DNA from: Drosophila miranda
Taxonomy: Eukaryota; Arthropoda; Insecta; Diptera; Drosophilidae
DNA: 64,000 nt
NCBI RefSeq assembly: GCF_003369915.1
Contig: NC_046674.1
Coordinates: 15,190,001 to 15,254,000 of the forward strand
Direction of reading: 5' to 3'
Every line of letters begins with the position of its first letter. The first letter of the stretch is position 1. The translations under genes and the position numbers were made by a program. Below are positions 37,487 to 47,384 of the stretch, piece after piece. The notes under the pieces were generated by a model, which did no database searches, had not been told where the DNA came from, and saw only the letters and a program-made list of their open reading frames with translations.

Positions 37487-38040
37487 TTACGCGGAGCGCG
37501 CATCGTTAATGGTGGACGGGACGTGCACTTCCAATCCATCCATGTCCTTCGAGAGGGTGATTTGGCATCCCAGACGCGAGGTGTCAGTCAGTTCGTAGGC
37601 CAGGTCCAGCATGTCGAGCTCCTCGTCGCCGGGCTTGTCGGGCAGCTTCTCGAAGTCGTTGGTCTTGAAGATCAGGTGGCACGTGGAGCAGGTCAGGGTG
37701 CCTTCGCAGGCGCCGAAACCATCGAGGTCCACGCTGTTGTTGACCACCACGTCAAGCAGGGAGTCGCCCACCTTGCCGGATGTCTTGATCTTGGTGCCAT
37801 TGGCACGTACGAAGGTTACGTTAACGCTGGAACCAATAGATGTGATGTAGTAATTGTTTAAGTAAGGAAAGCCATTCATAAACACGGCGTTTACGGCACT
37901 CACACATCTTGCTGCTTCAGGGCCAGCCCCAGCGAGAAAGTGCGCGAGGCAATTGGGGAACTGATTGGAACGTTGTTTCTCATCCAGGCGCTCCGCAGGG
38001 CCAGCCTCGCCGTGTTTCTGCAAGTGTTGATGACTAGCAT
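37487..38040 (-). CDS. Fdx1: Mitochondrial [2Fe-2S] ferredoxin, adrenodoxin type (complement join 37487..37826, 37904..38040)
   Basis: 158 residues. Exon 1 codes an Arg-rich mitochondrial presequence ([20 protein letters not shown]…). The intron starts GTGAGT and ends TGGTTCCAG; the split codon restores [12 protein letters not shown]. The 2Fe-2S ligands are all present: C86, C92, C95 (in [12 protein letters not shown]) and C133 (in SRLGCQ). The acidic interaction helix [16 protein letters not shown] is present, as in adrenodoxins. Such ferredoxins pass electrons from ferredoxin reductase to mitochondrial P450s, including those of ecdysone synthesis in flies. The FGACEG…STCHLIF pattern favours the steroidogenic branch over the Fe-S-assembly branch, an inference from memory. 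The unspliced read-through would break the domain start. Confidence 0.87.
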
Positions 38041-38185
38041 GTTTGCACACACACACACACACGCGTCAAATTATTATTAATAACAAAAATTTTAAATTAA
38101 GGCACGGCGTACACGCAACAGCTGAATTGGTTCGCGACAGGTTCACGACTGGTTCGCGACTTTTGACGTTTTGGACGAACTGAAT

Positions 38186-38470
38186 AAGTTCACCTTAGCC
38201 CACTTAATGCACCACTAAAAGCCACTTTTGAAAAAGCTGAACAACTTGAGTTAAGCCGCGGAAATAATTACTGTTATTAAATTCTCCTTGTAGATCCATC
38301 CTTCCTCTTTACTTACAAAATATATTACACCGGCGAAAGATCAGCTGAACTGAACTAAAATTATTCAAGTTCATAATTATCATGCGTATACCCACTGGAC
38401 GACAATGGGTTATTCAATCTGTCCATGATCGGAAATCATATTTTTCAATTATGTATCTCAATAATCTCAA
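38186..38470 (-). repeat. Interspersed repeat, inverted copy (5' half)
   Basis: The reverse complement matches the left part of the promoter-bearing repeat: CCGCGGCTTAACTCAAGTTGTT and AAGTGGGCTAAG recur at 49888-49952 and in divergent form at 46573-46630. TGTCCATGATCGGAAATCATAT and CAATGGGTTA are shared with 42507-42541. It lacks the Motif 6 / Motif 1 end. It lies just upstream of the NEPRO-like gene. Confidence 0.7.
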
Positions 38471-38568
38471 TTTCCCCCACTTAACCCAGGTGAAAAAGTT
38501 GAGTAAAATCGCTGAAATATCGAAGAAAAAATATCGACTTATCGATTCTTTATTTACCTTTTTCCAGC

Positions 38569-39680
38569 ATGGCCGGGAGTGAAATTTCGTGTTTTTGGAA
38601 TGATTTTCAATTAAAACGGCCGCCGCTGGTCACCTTGCAGGTGGAGGATACAGGATTCGGTAGGTTGATCACTTTAAATGCGAGGACACATTTCTAACAC
38701 CTGTCTCCACAGCAAAGAACGTCTTTGTGCTCATCAATAGGTACATGCAACAATTGTCCGAGCCGGACACCGAGGAGTTTGATCATACGGCAGCACTGAT
38801 CGGGCGTCTTATGGCTCGCCGTAAGAACTCCTTTCGAAATATGCCCGGTTTTCGGGTCCTATGCAAGCTGAACAGTGCGCTCTGTCGCCTGCTGCGTCTA
38901 GATCTGCCCCGAGAGCTGGAACACTTCCGTGGTGCCCTGCCCGATGTGTGCGACGGCGATACGGCAGGAGCCATGCCTACCCGTAGCAGCTTTGAGTATA
39001 TTTTGGTGCGACTGCTGGGCTTCTATCATTTGCATGCACGCATCCACGAGTGCTGTGTAACAGCGGCCAGATATTTCACTCAACTACTGAGGAATACCTT
39101 CTTCATGGAGACCATTACATTGCTCATAGCAGCCATAGCAAAAATCAACAAACTAAGCACGATACAGGCCAACAGAAGTGCCGGTCTCTACAACAAGCTG
39201 CGGCCCCACTGCGTCAAGTTTCCGCAGGTGGAAAGACACAAGTTTGTGCCCGAAAACTGCGAGTTGCCGGCCCAATTGCAACGAATTATTGCCACCACAC
39301 AAAAGCAAAAGGAAGATAATGCAAGTGCTCCTGCTGTGATGCTCAAGTCCCCTGCCGTGGTCACAAGGGTGGAAAAGGCCAAGCTGGAAGCCAAATCTGA
39401 CGTGGGAACTGTGATTGCCCGCGAGGAGCTACCGCTGGCACAAAATCCCAAGACTGAATTCAACGTGGACGCGCTGCGAAGTGTGGAGGATGCAAAGCGT
39501 TTCATTGCCCGCGAAACAAAGGCTAGAAAACAGAGTCCCGTTCCAAAGAGCTGCGTCACCAAGGCCATACCCAAGCACGCGTGGCTGGGAGCCCAAACGC
39601 TCTTCCACCGTACAGTTTCCAAGGATCCAGTAAAGTCGTTGAGCATATTTCGCAAGTTTATTATTAGTAAAATATATTAG
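38569..39680 (+). CDS. NEPRO-like nucleolar protein (join 38569..38659, 38713..39680)
   Basis: 352 residues. Exon 1 codes MAGSEISCFWNDFQLKRPPL. The 53-base intron has donor GTAGGT and acceptor TCTCCACAG. The region NRYMQQLSE … RMARRKN-type segment, RVLCKLNSALCRLLRLDLPR, FEYILVRLLGFYHLHARI and a hydrophobic helix around TITLLIAAIAKINKL aligns in order with the N-terminal domain of human NEPRO (nucleolus and neural progenitor protein, C3orf17). That protein is linked to RMRP/pre-rRNA processing and to development. The C-terminal third is charged and not recognised. An ACCAGCATG context at 38565-38571 supports the start. The gene is convergent with nbs, with only 20 bases between stop codons. 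The family call is from pattern memory. Confidence 0.7.
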
Positions 39681-39700
39681 AAAAAGCAAAAAATGTTTTC

Positions 39701-42242
39701 TTATAGACACGAGGCAATGCCGTCGGCCAACTGAAGGCGTTTCAGACTCAAAACTTGTTGATGTGGATGAGGATTGGTTTTCTGTGGAGGACACATATGA
39801 TGGTTAAACACATTTCCTTCTCTCAATCAACGTTACTTACCTTGACAAACTTTTTAAAGTTCTTTCGGCCTTTGTACTTGCTTACAGAATCGTCTGGTGC
39901 GGCGTCCACATCATCATGAGGGCGAGCGGTGATGTTCATGGCACACAGGCGCACTTGGATGCTGTCCTGAATGGAAGCCAGCCACTTTGTGTGAGCCTCA
40001 TCAGCATCGGGGTCTTGCTTGATGGACTGCTCCAGATTGACTTCATCTCCGACTGGAGCTGCCTCCATGTTACCGCTTACATTCGGTTCCGGCTTAACTT
40101 CGTCATGTAGCCTGCTACATGATAGCCAGCCACTGATATCCACCTTACGGGGCAACCCTTTTGGTTGAACCACAACGTACTTGGATTTTGGTTTATCTAT
40201 CACTTCGGGCCGGAAGGGCTCTGTTAGCACATTGTCCTGATTCTGATCATCTTCCTCGCTCTGATTTTGGGAATGGAAGTTGAATAGCCCATCGTTGGAG
40301 TCTTCATTTGCATGTTCCTCCGCCTTCTTCATTTTCTTCTTACTGTCTGAAAATTTGAACAAATGGTCGCCGTCATCGCTGTCGCTTTCGTTAATGAGGT
40401 CCAGGCGTAAACGCTTGCGGGGCTGCGTCTGGGACTGCGACCGTGACTGTGAAGCCTGAGGGGCTGTCTTTTGAGGCTGCGATTTTTCTAGAAAGTTTAT
40501 GACTCTAATTCTTGCCGGCGGATTGGCGGTCTTTTCAGCTGAATTGGGTAGAACACTAGTCTCGGCAGGCTTCTGAGGTTGTTCCTTTTGCAAGTTTTTC
40601 TTGAATTGAAAGAGCGGAAAATCATCCTCATCAGACTCAACGGCCACAGGCAAAGTTGCCTTCGCTTGGTTCCGACTTGAACGTCTGGGAGATTCTGATT
40701 TTTTCTCTGGCTCCTTATTGTTGTCCACATTTTCAGAGTTCTCTTTACCGCGTGTCGACTGCCTTGTGGCAGCTGTAGGCTTCGAGGAAATATTGTTTTC
40801 CTCATCCGAGGAGTCCACCAATATGACACGACTCTTTGGCCTAGCCCGAGCCGGAGGTTTTTCTGTTTGTTCTTCATCAGAAGAATCAACCAAAATGGCA
40901 TTCTTGTTCCTTGGCTTTGGTTTCTCTGATGGCAATTCCATCGATCTTTTCTTTTTTGTTTTTTCTTGCTCCTCGTCCGAGGAGTCTACAATTATTTGAC
41001 GACAACGCTTTTGTTGACTGCTCTTAGGTACTGTCGGTTCTGTTTCGGGCTTATCACTTTCCGGCTCCATTTTATAGACGTCCGACTCTGGCACTACCAG
41101 TTCGGAGACTGGACCAGCTGTGGACTCGCTACGCTCTGTATTCGCCACAAGAACAGAGCAATGAAATGACGAAGTCATAGACTCCGTAGTGGTCATCGAA
41201 TCGCCAATGAGCTTGTGCGATGGATTGCAAAACTCTTTGGTCGAGCAGTGCAGCAGGGCCATACCGATTTCATACTCCTGGATAATCCGCAAACCGGACT
41301 GTTCCAAGATATCTGAAAGAATACGATCATTTATTTCAGTCTATGATGACTCGAGAAAACGTACCCTGGATGCTGTTGATGGTTTCTGTTGACTGGGACT
41401 GTGTTGATGGCACATATTGAATCACAATTACATCCTTCTTTGTGAGAAACGTTTTGCGCACTCCCGAATTGAGATCCTTACATGTGGCGCCTGCCTTTCT
41501 GACAACTGCACCGTAAATCTCAAAGTGCCTGCGGTTCATAAAGACGAACGTTTTTTCGGCGAACAAGGTGGTGCGCTCGGGACGCCAAGTTAAATCTAAG
41601 TTTGTGGGCTGGTAGTCTTTAGGCTGCGGCCATCCTTCACGCACGTGAATGCTATTCGCTGCTGCCAGCAGTTTGCGCCAAAAGGCAAAAGTCACAATGG
41701 GTTTGTTCTCCAACAAGGCATGCAGTAGCTTCACGGTGACGGTGGCTTCGTTCATGGTCAGATACGAGCATTCGTCTGTCCAGTTTGGAACCACAGATCC
41801 GCCCATGGACCCAATGAGCTCCGTCAGCTCAAACACTTGGGCGTGCGTCAACGCAGAAGCAGTGGTCACCAGTTCCATCTGCCTTACCTGCCAAATATTG
41901 GTGGTGGCGCCAAAGCGGACTCTAAAACCGACTGGCAGGGGCGTCAATGTGTTTGTGGCCATCCTCTTGTTTCTGGGAATGTCATTGTTGAGGAAGGTAC
42001 CGTATTTGGAGCCCACATCTTCTATTTGAAGCTCCCCATCCTTCTCACTCGGCAGGTGCAGCCGCACATGAGTGCGACTGATGCTAAGGTCCTCGAGCAG
42101 GATCAGATCGGTTGACAAGCGACCGACGGTGTAGACTGGCTTATTTGGCAATAACACAAACTTCTCATCTTCTGCAGATTACAATATTAGAAAAAACAAC
42201 AAAATGTTACGATTTTTACTTGCCTTTCGTTAAAAAAAACAT
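39701..42242 (-). CDS. nbs: Nibrin/NBS1, MRN-complex subunit (complement join 39701..39781, 39841..41312, 41365..42171, 42224..42242)
   Basis: 792 residues. A 19-base first coding exon gives MFFLTK plus one base. Its intron begins GCAAGT (GC donor) and ends TCTGCAG, rebuilding MFFLTKEDEKFVLLPNKPVYTVGR. An FHA domain follows (about 20-95; GRLSTDL, SISRTHVRL, GSKYGTFLNN), then BRCT repeats to about 270. A long disordered acidic region contains repeated VDSSDEE casein-kinase-type motifs. The Mre11-binding block KGRKNFKKFVK lies near the C-terminus, with a last 27-codon exon after GTAAGT…CCACAG. NBS1 recruits Mre11-Rad50 and ATM (Tefu) to double-strand breaks and protects fly telomeres. A clear vertebrate-type C-terminal ATM motif (EExxxDL) is not visible. 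Confidence 0.88.
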
Positions 42243-42300
42243 AATTTATTGAAGCAAAATCACGAAATACAAAACAGGCCATCAGTGTTACCGTAAAAAA
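42243..42300. other. nbs 5' flank
   Basis: A short leader between the nbs ATG and the inverted repeat copy. No clear promoter word. The nbs promoter must lie in or beside the repeat. Confidence 0.4.
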
Positions 42301-42700
42301 CGAACTTAGCCCACTGAAACCATGTTTATTTAAACAGAATACGATAAGCCGCGGAAAATAACACTAATAATAATAATCACTCTTGTAGTTCCATCCAACC
42401 CTTTAACTTTGATTAAAAAAAGACGACGATTCACCTAAGCTGCGCTAAAATTCTTTAAGTATCATCATTTTCGTGGAGAGTTTTTTAATACCAGTGGCTA
42501 CAATGGGTTAATCGTTCCTGTCCATGATCGGAAATCATATTCCTCGACTTTGATATTCCATTTAATATTACTATCTAGCTAAGACGCTCAGACCTGAAGA
42601 CATACTTTTATCCGATTGATTAATCACTTTTCTACCTAATTGGCTAATCTGAAGTACTCTTTTTAATTAGATTGTGTCTAAAATAAGGTTTAAACAAAAA
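42300..42700 (-). repeat. Interspersed repeat, inverted copy
   Basis: The reverse complement matches the family: GTGGGCTAAGTTCG, TTATTTTCCGCGGCTTA, ATGATTTCCGATCATGGACAGG, GGAATATCAAAGTCGAGGAATATG, GCTAGATAGTAATATTAA and AAACCTTATTTTAGACA all have counterparts in other copies. It faces copy 2 (42955-43132), so the two form an imperfect inverted pair. The Motif 6 / Motif 1 end is missing here. Confidence 0.75.
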
Positions 42701-42954
42701 AGTTCAAAGCAGAAAGCATCCCACCCAACAGCTGTCGATACTATCGCCTGGATTGTACAGTTGAGCGCCTAAGTTTGAATGTGAATGATTGACAAGGATA
42801 TAAGTGGAATCCATTTGAATAAATGATGCAGGGAAGCACGATTGGAAAGAGCCACAATTAAAAAAACATGCGTATGGAAGTTTCTGTTAAATAAACCTTT
42901 AAAAATGCAATTTAATAGATTGATGAAATTGATGAAATATACCATTTTATAGCG

Positions 42955-43132
42955 AAAATAGATTCACTAATCGGATAAAGTTATGTGGGCACGGCTAATG
43001 TTCTATATAGCTAGTAATATTCAACGGAATATCAAAAACGAGGAATATCTAATATAGAACTTGAATTCGTCAGTATATTTACGGTATATTTTGGTTTATT
43101 TTGGTCGGACGATAAATCCGCGGTCACATTGG
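42955..43132 (+). repeat. Interspersed promoter-bearing repeat, copy 2
   Basis: Shares TTATGTGGGCA, GCTAGTAATATTCAACGGAATATCAAA (in part) and CAGTATATTTACGGTATATTTT with copies 1, 3 and 4. It ends in GGACGATAAATCCGCGGTCACATTGG: a DRE-like half-site and a one-mismatch Motif 1 (CGGTCACATTG, 43121-43131). The IntS7 ATG is 79 bases downstream. Confidence 0.82.
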
Positions 43133-43209
43133 TTCTCTGCCGGTTTGCTTGTGTTTGAAAAAAGTTAAATATTGAATATAAATATAAGTGACTGCAAATA
43201 GTTGCAAAG

Positions 43210-46200
43210 ATGTCGCACTTTAGTAGCACCCGCGTAAGCTCCTTCAACGAATGTTTCCTCAACGAGAACGAGCAGGATCCCAATGCCGTGCTCATGGAGC
43301 TCGACAAGGGCCTCCGGAGCGCTAAGCAGGGAATCCAATGCGAGTCCATTGTGCGGTTCCCGCGTCTCTTCGAGAAGTATCCATTTCCCATTCTGATCAA
43401 CTCGTCGTTCATCAAGCTGGCGGAGTTCTTTGTGAGTGGCTCGAATCTATTGCGATTCTGGGTACTCCGTGTCTGCCAGCAGAGCGAAAACCACCTGGAC
43501 AAGATCCTCAACATCGACAACTTTGTGCGTCGCATCTTTATGGTGATGCACTCGAACGATCCTGTGGCACGCGCCCTGCTCTTGCGCACCCTGGGCGCCG
43601 TCTCCCGCGTGATCCCCGAGAAGCAACAAGTGCACCATGCTATACGTCGTGCCCTTGACAGCCACGACACCGTGGAGGTGGAGGCTGCCATCTATGCCAG
43701 CAGCTGCTTTGCCGCCCAGTCCAGCTCCTTCGCCATCAGCATGTGCGCCAAGATATCGGACATGATCGAGTCACTGCAGGTGCCAGTGCCCATGAAGCTG
43801 TTGCTCATCCCAGTGCTGCGGCACATGCATCACGATGCCAATACCGCCGCACTGGTTAACAAACTCTGCATGGATCTGCTGCCCAAGTATCCCGCGCAGA
43901 GTTTTGTGGTGGCCATCATCGATACCCTCACACAACTATCCTCCCGCACCTTGGTGGGCGTTCCCGGGCAGCTCGAGGTGCTGCTGGACTTTATGCAAGA
44001 TTTGCGGACGCCGGTTCGCATCCAGGTGCTGCGCTCCTTCAACGAACTAGCCGGAAAGAAGAGTGTCCACGCTTGGCCCAAGCCTGCCCTTGAGGCTCTG
44101 ATTAGTAAGTTTGAGACCTGCATCAATTCACACGAGCAGTTTCTCTTCCTTTCGATTCTCGTCAAGTTGAGCGAGTGTCCGCTCACGTGCCAACAGCTGC
44201 TGCGGGAGCATCGGGTCGCCCTGCTCCGACTCTGCATCCAGAGCATGAGCAAGCTGGACGACTATACGACGGCCACTCAGGCTATGGCGGTTCTCTCAGT
44301 TCTGGCGGCGTTCGCCACTGAGCAGGAGAGCCAAGTAGATGATATCCTGCATACTGTAAGTCTTCACATCGAAGGCCTGCTCCTGTGCACGGCCAGGAGA
44401 GCCGACTGTCTACGTCACTTGCGACGTGTGCTGGCATATGGCATAAGGATTAGCCAGGCGAATGCTGAATTTGGGGCGACATTCATTGAGATAGTCAGCA
44501 ATACCCTGGGTGACAATGTCGTCTATCCCCAAGCCAATGCGGAGCTCATATGCGAGGCTCTGGTGCGTATCTGCGAGCATTTCCAGCTCCGTAAATATGC
44601 ATTTACAACATCCGAGGGACTGGAGGAAGGTGACGACAATGCCATGGACACCGACGAACCGTCGCCACCAAAGGTAGAATGCAGGAAATGTATGAGGAGC
44701 ATTCACTAATTCTATCCACTTTTAGGTTAATCCCATGCTAGCCAGAATGCCGATTATTTTGCACAAACTGAACAAGCTGATCGACTCGGAGGATGCTGAG
44801 CAACACTTGCGCACGATTGAAATCCTCAGTGTCCTGGTATTTCAGACCACAATGGGGTGCTATCTGCCCCTGAAGGTGGTGCAATGCTTCGAGAAGTGCC
44901 TGGATAAGCTCAATTGCTGGACATTGTACAAGATTGCACGAAGCGCGAGTCGTTATGGGCATCACTATGTGGCCGCGCACATTTACACGAGCATTTCAGA
45001 GATCGTGATAAACGACCAAATGCACTACTTCCTCGTCACGCTCTCGCAGATCTCGCAGGCAGAGTGTATCCTAAATTATGGCCTGGACTACGCCCACATG
45101 AGGGACAACTATGCTCCGACGGCGGCGCCAGAGCCGTTGATACCGCTGATGAAACGGCTGGAGGCAGCCTGCAACCTCTACCAGATGGCGCGAGTCAGTC
45201 TGCGAGCCTGCTCCTCGATCCAGTATGCGATCTCCTTTCCGCAGGAGTACCTCAAGATCCGAGCACAGTTCCTGCAGACCCTGCACTTGGCCGTGACCGT
45301 AAAGAATGCCCAGGTCATTGTACCACCGCCGGCAATTGCTGGCAGCTTGGCCCAGAACTCGAGGGACTATTTGCAAAAGTTTGGACACGTCACAAATCAG
45401 CTGCGAAAGTTGGTAAAGTCCTTGAAGGCCTGCGAGGAGACGCATGCCCGTCTCTATAAGTCGTCTTTTGATGCGGACAACGTGACGCTGGAGTTCTTGG
45501 AAGTGGCAGAGTTTCAGTGTGGACTCCTTGCCCACATCATCGAGTCAATTTGTTACGCCACGCCACCAGAGCCACCAGTCTTCCTGACCACCGGCGAGCA
45601 CCCGGAGACCCGATTCTTTGCCGCCAGCTGCAGGCGCATGGAGCTGATGCATAAGAACCTCCCCGAGGAGTTGCCCAACGCCAAGACCATCAGCAACCGC
45701 CATCTGGACGTGATTGTTGCTCAAATCGAGATAATTACCAAAACACCGCTCTGCCTGCCGCGCTATTTCTTCCAGATTCTCCAGTCTACGCAGATAAAAC
45801 TGTCGGTTAGCCCACAGCCACGTAGTGCCACCGAACCCGTCAACGTTCAGTCGGGCAGTAATCTGGTGATTAAGGTCGAGGGAGTCCTGCAACAGGCTGG
45901 CTCAAAACAGGTCAAGCACTTCCGGCGTGTGGAGTCCGTGCAGTTGAGCCTTACGTCCCAGCTGGTAACGCCGCCACCACGTTCCGGTAGCGAGCTGCAG
46001 AAGACCGGCACAAGTGATACCGTCACCCTGAACCAGATCGTCAAGCCGCAACGCGACTTTCTCTCCGGCAGCTTTCTGCTGCCCATATCGAGCGGTGGTC
46101 ACTTCCAGGTGACGCTGGAAACGTTCGTTGTCGATGAGCATGGCACTATTTGGTGCACTGGCCCCAAATCTTCCATGATGGTACGTGTCCTGGAGGATCC

Positions 46201-46264
46201 CTCAAAACCTACAGCACCAACGCCTAGCACTTCTCAGGCAGTAGGTCAGGCGAGAAGGTTTTAG
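43210..46264 (+). CDS. IntS7: Integrator complex subunit 7 (join 43210..44673, 44726..46264)
   Basis: 1000 residues, matching the family length (about 960). Starts MSHFSSTRVSSFNECFLNE and proceeds through an alpha-helical HEAT/ARM-type array, for example EKYPFPILINSSFIKLAEFF, LRFWVLRVCQQSE and NDPVARALLLRTLGAVS. A mixed C-terminal domain includes SLRACSSIQYAISFPQEYLKIR and LDVIVAQIEIITKTPLCLPR. The single 52-base intron (AAG before GTAGAA, acceptor CTTTTAG) is phase 0. Integrator binds RNA polymerase II and cleaves snRNA and paused transcripts; IntS7 is a scaffold subunit, called deflated in flies. A poly(A) signal lies at 46366-46371. It neighbours Naa60 as CG18176 and CG18177 do in D. melanogaster (from memory). 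A repeat copy provides the upstream motifs. Confidence 0.9.
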
Positions 46265-46489
46265 ATGTACATATTTAGAAATTGGTTAAAATGTTTGTTA
46301 TAATTAAAAGCTTAATGCTTTAAATGCTCTATCAGATTGAAAATAATTTTCAACGTATTTATTAAAATAAATGCTATCTCCGACAGACCTTGCTAGGCGC
46401 GCATCTTTTAAAATAACCAAAGCAAGTGCTGTTGAACTGTGAATACAGTAAGAGCTTGCGTTGGAATCCCATAAGTATAGGGGAAAGAT

Positions 46490-46933
46490 ATTGTGCTGTT
46501 TTTTGCATCCAAAGATAAAGGATAGGGTGGACCTACAAGAGTAATTATTATTATTATAATTGGTATTATTTTCGGCGGTTTAACTCAAGTTGTTATCCAG
46601 TTTCAACAAAGGTTGTAGGTGGGCTAAGTTCGGTTTTTCATCATACGAGTCGCTATATTGTTGTTGAGGAACCAAAACTGAGGCAAAAAAAATCAAAGTA
46701 AGTATATAAATTAACCCAGTCAAGTAAAAAATAGATTCATTAATTATATAAAATTATGTGGGCAGGTTTGAGAGATCTGGATAGCTAGTAATCTTCAACG
46801 GATTATCAAAATCGAGGAATATGTATAATAGAACTTATATTCTTTAGTATATTTACGGTATATTTTTAAAATAAGGTGGTATATTTCTGCGGGTCGGACC
46901 GTATATTTTATTTATAAGTCCGCGGTCACACTG
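46490..46933 (+). repeat. Interspersed promoter-bearing repeat, copy 3 (longest simple copy)
   Basis: Has both halves in order. The left half (46490-46680) includes CTACAAGAGTAATTATTATTAT and GTGGGCTAAGTTCGG. The right half (46718-46933) includes AAAATTATGTGGGCAGG, GATAGCTAGTAATCTTCAACGG, CGAGGAATATGTATAATAGAAC and TATATTTACGGTATATTTTT. It ends in a perfect Motif 1, CGGTCACACTG (46923-46933). The order seen here defines the element for the other copies. It lies 450 bases upstream of the proposed Naa60 ATG and could be its promoter. Confidence 0.82.
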
Positions 46934-47384
46934 CTGTTTTGTTTTTGTTAATTCTTTTTGTCGAATAAAATATACGAAATGGAGCATTTCTTCAGGATAT
47001 GCGGCATTTGACCAGGCAGACACCATCAGCGGCATGCCACAGAAGCGCATCAGAACGATTTGGTTATCTTTATAACGGAGATTCAGATGGTTGCCAGCAA
47101 GCAATAGAATCGGCAGAGAGCAAGTGGTTCAGTTCTCCCCGAAGACGAATGTAAATTTTAATTAAAATCAATTAGGCGCACACCCAAAAACACGCACCAA
47201 TCCAATCCATCCGTATGCCTCTTTAGAGAGCTCCCATATAGCACAAAACTCTACGTTGGACGAAATTCCGCGCTTAACCTGTTCAGTCGGTGGTCGTGGT
47301 CGTGACGGTGGTGCAACCAATGGACATAATTGGTCTAATTGGACAGAGCAGCAGCAGCATCGGAGCACCCCCAGTTACAATAGG
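46934..47384. other. Probable Naa60 5' UTR
   Basis: Between Motif 1 of copy 3 and the proposed Naa60 start. A mini-ORF begins at 46979 (MEHFFRICGI, then stop) and could act as an upstream ORF. Nothing else coding. Confidence 0.4.
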
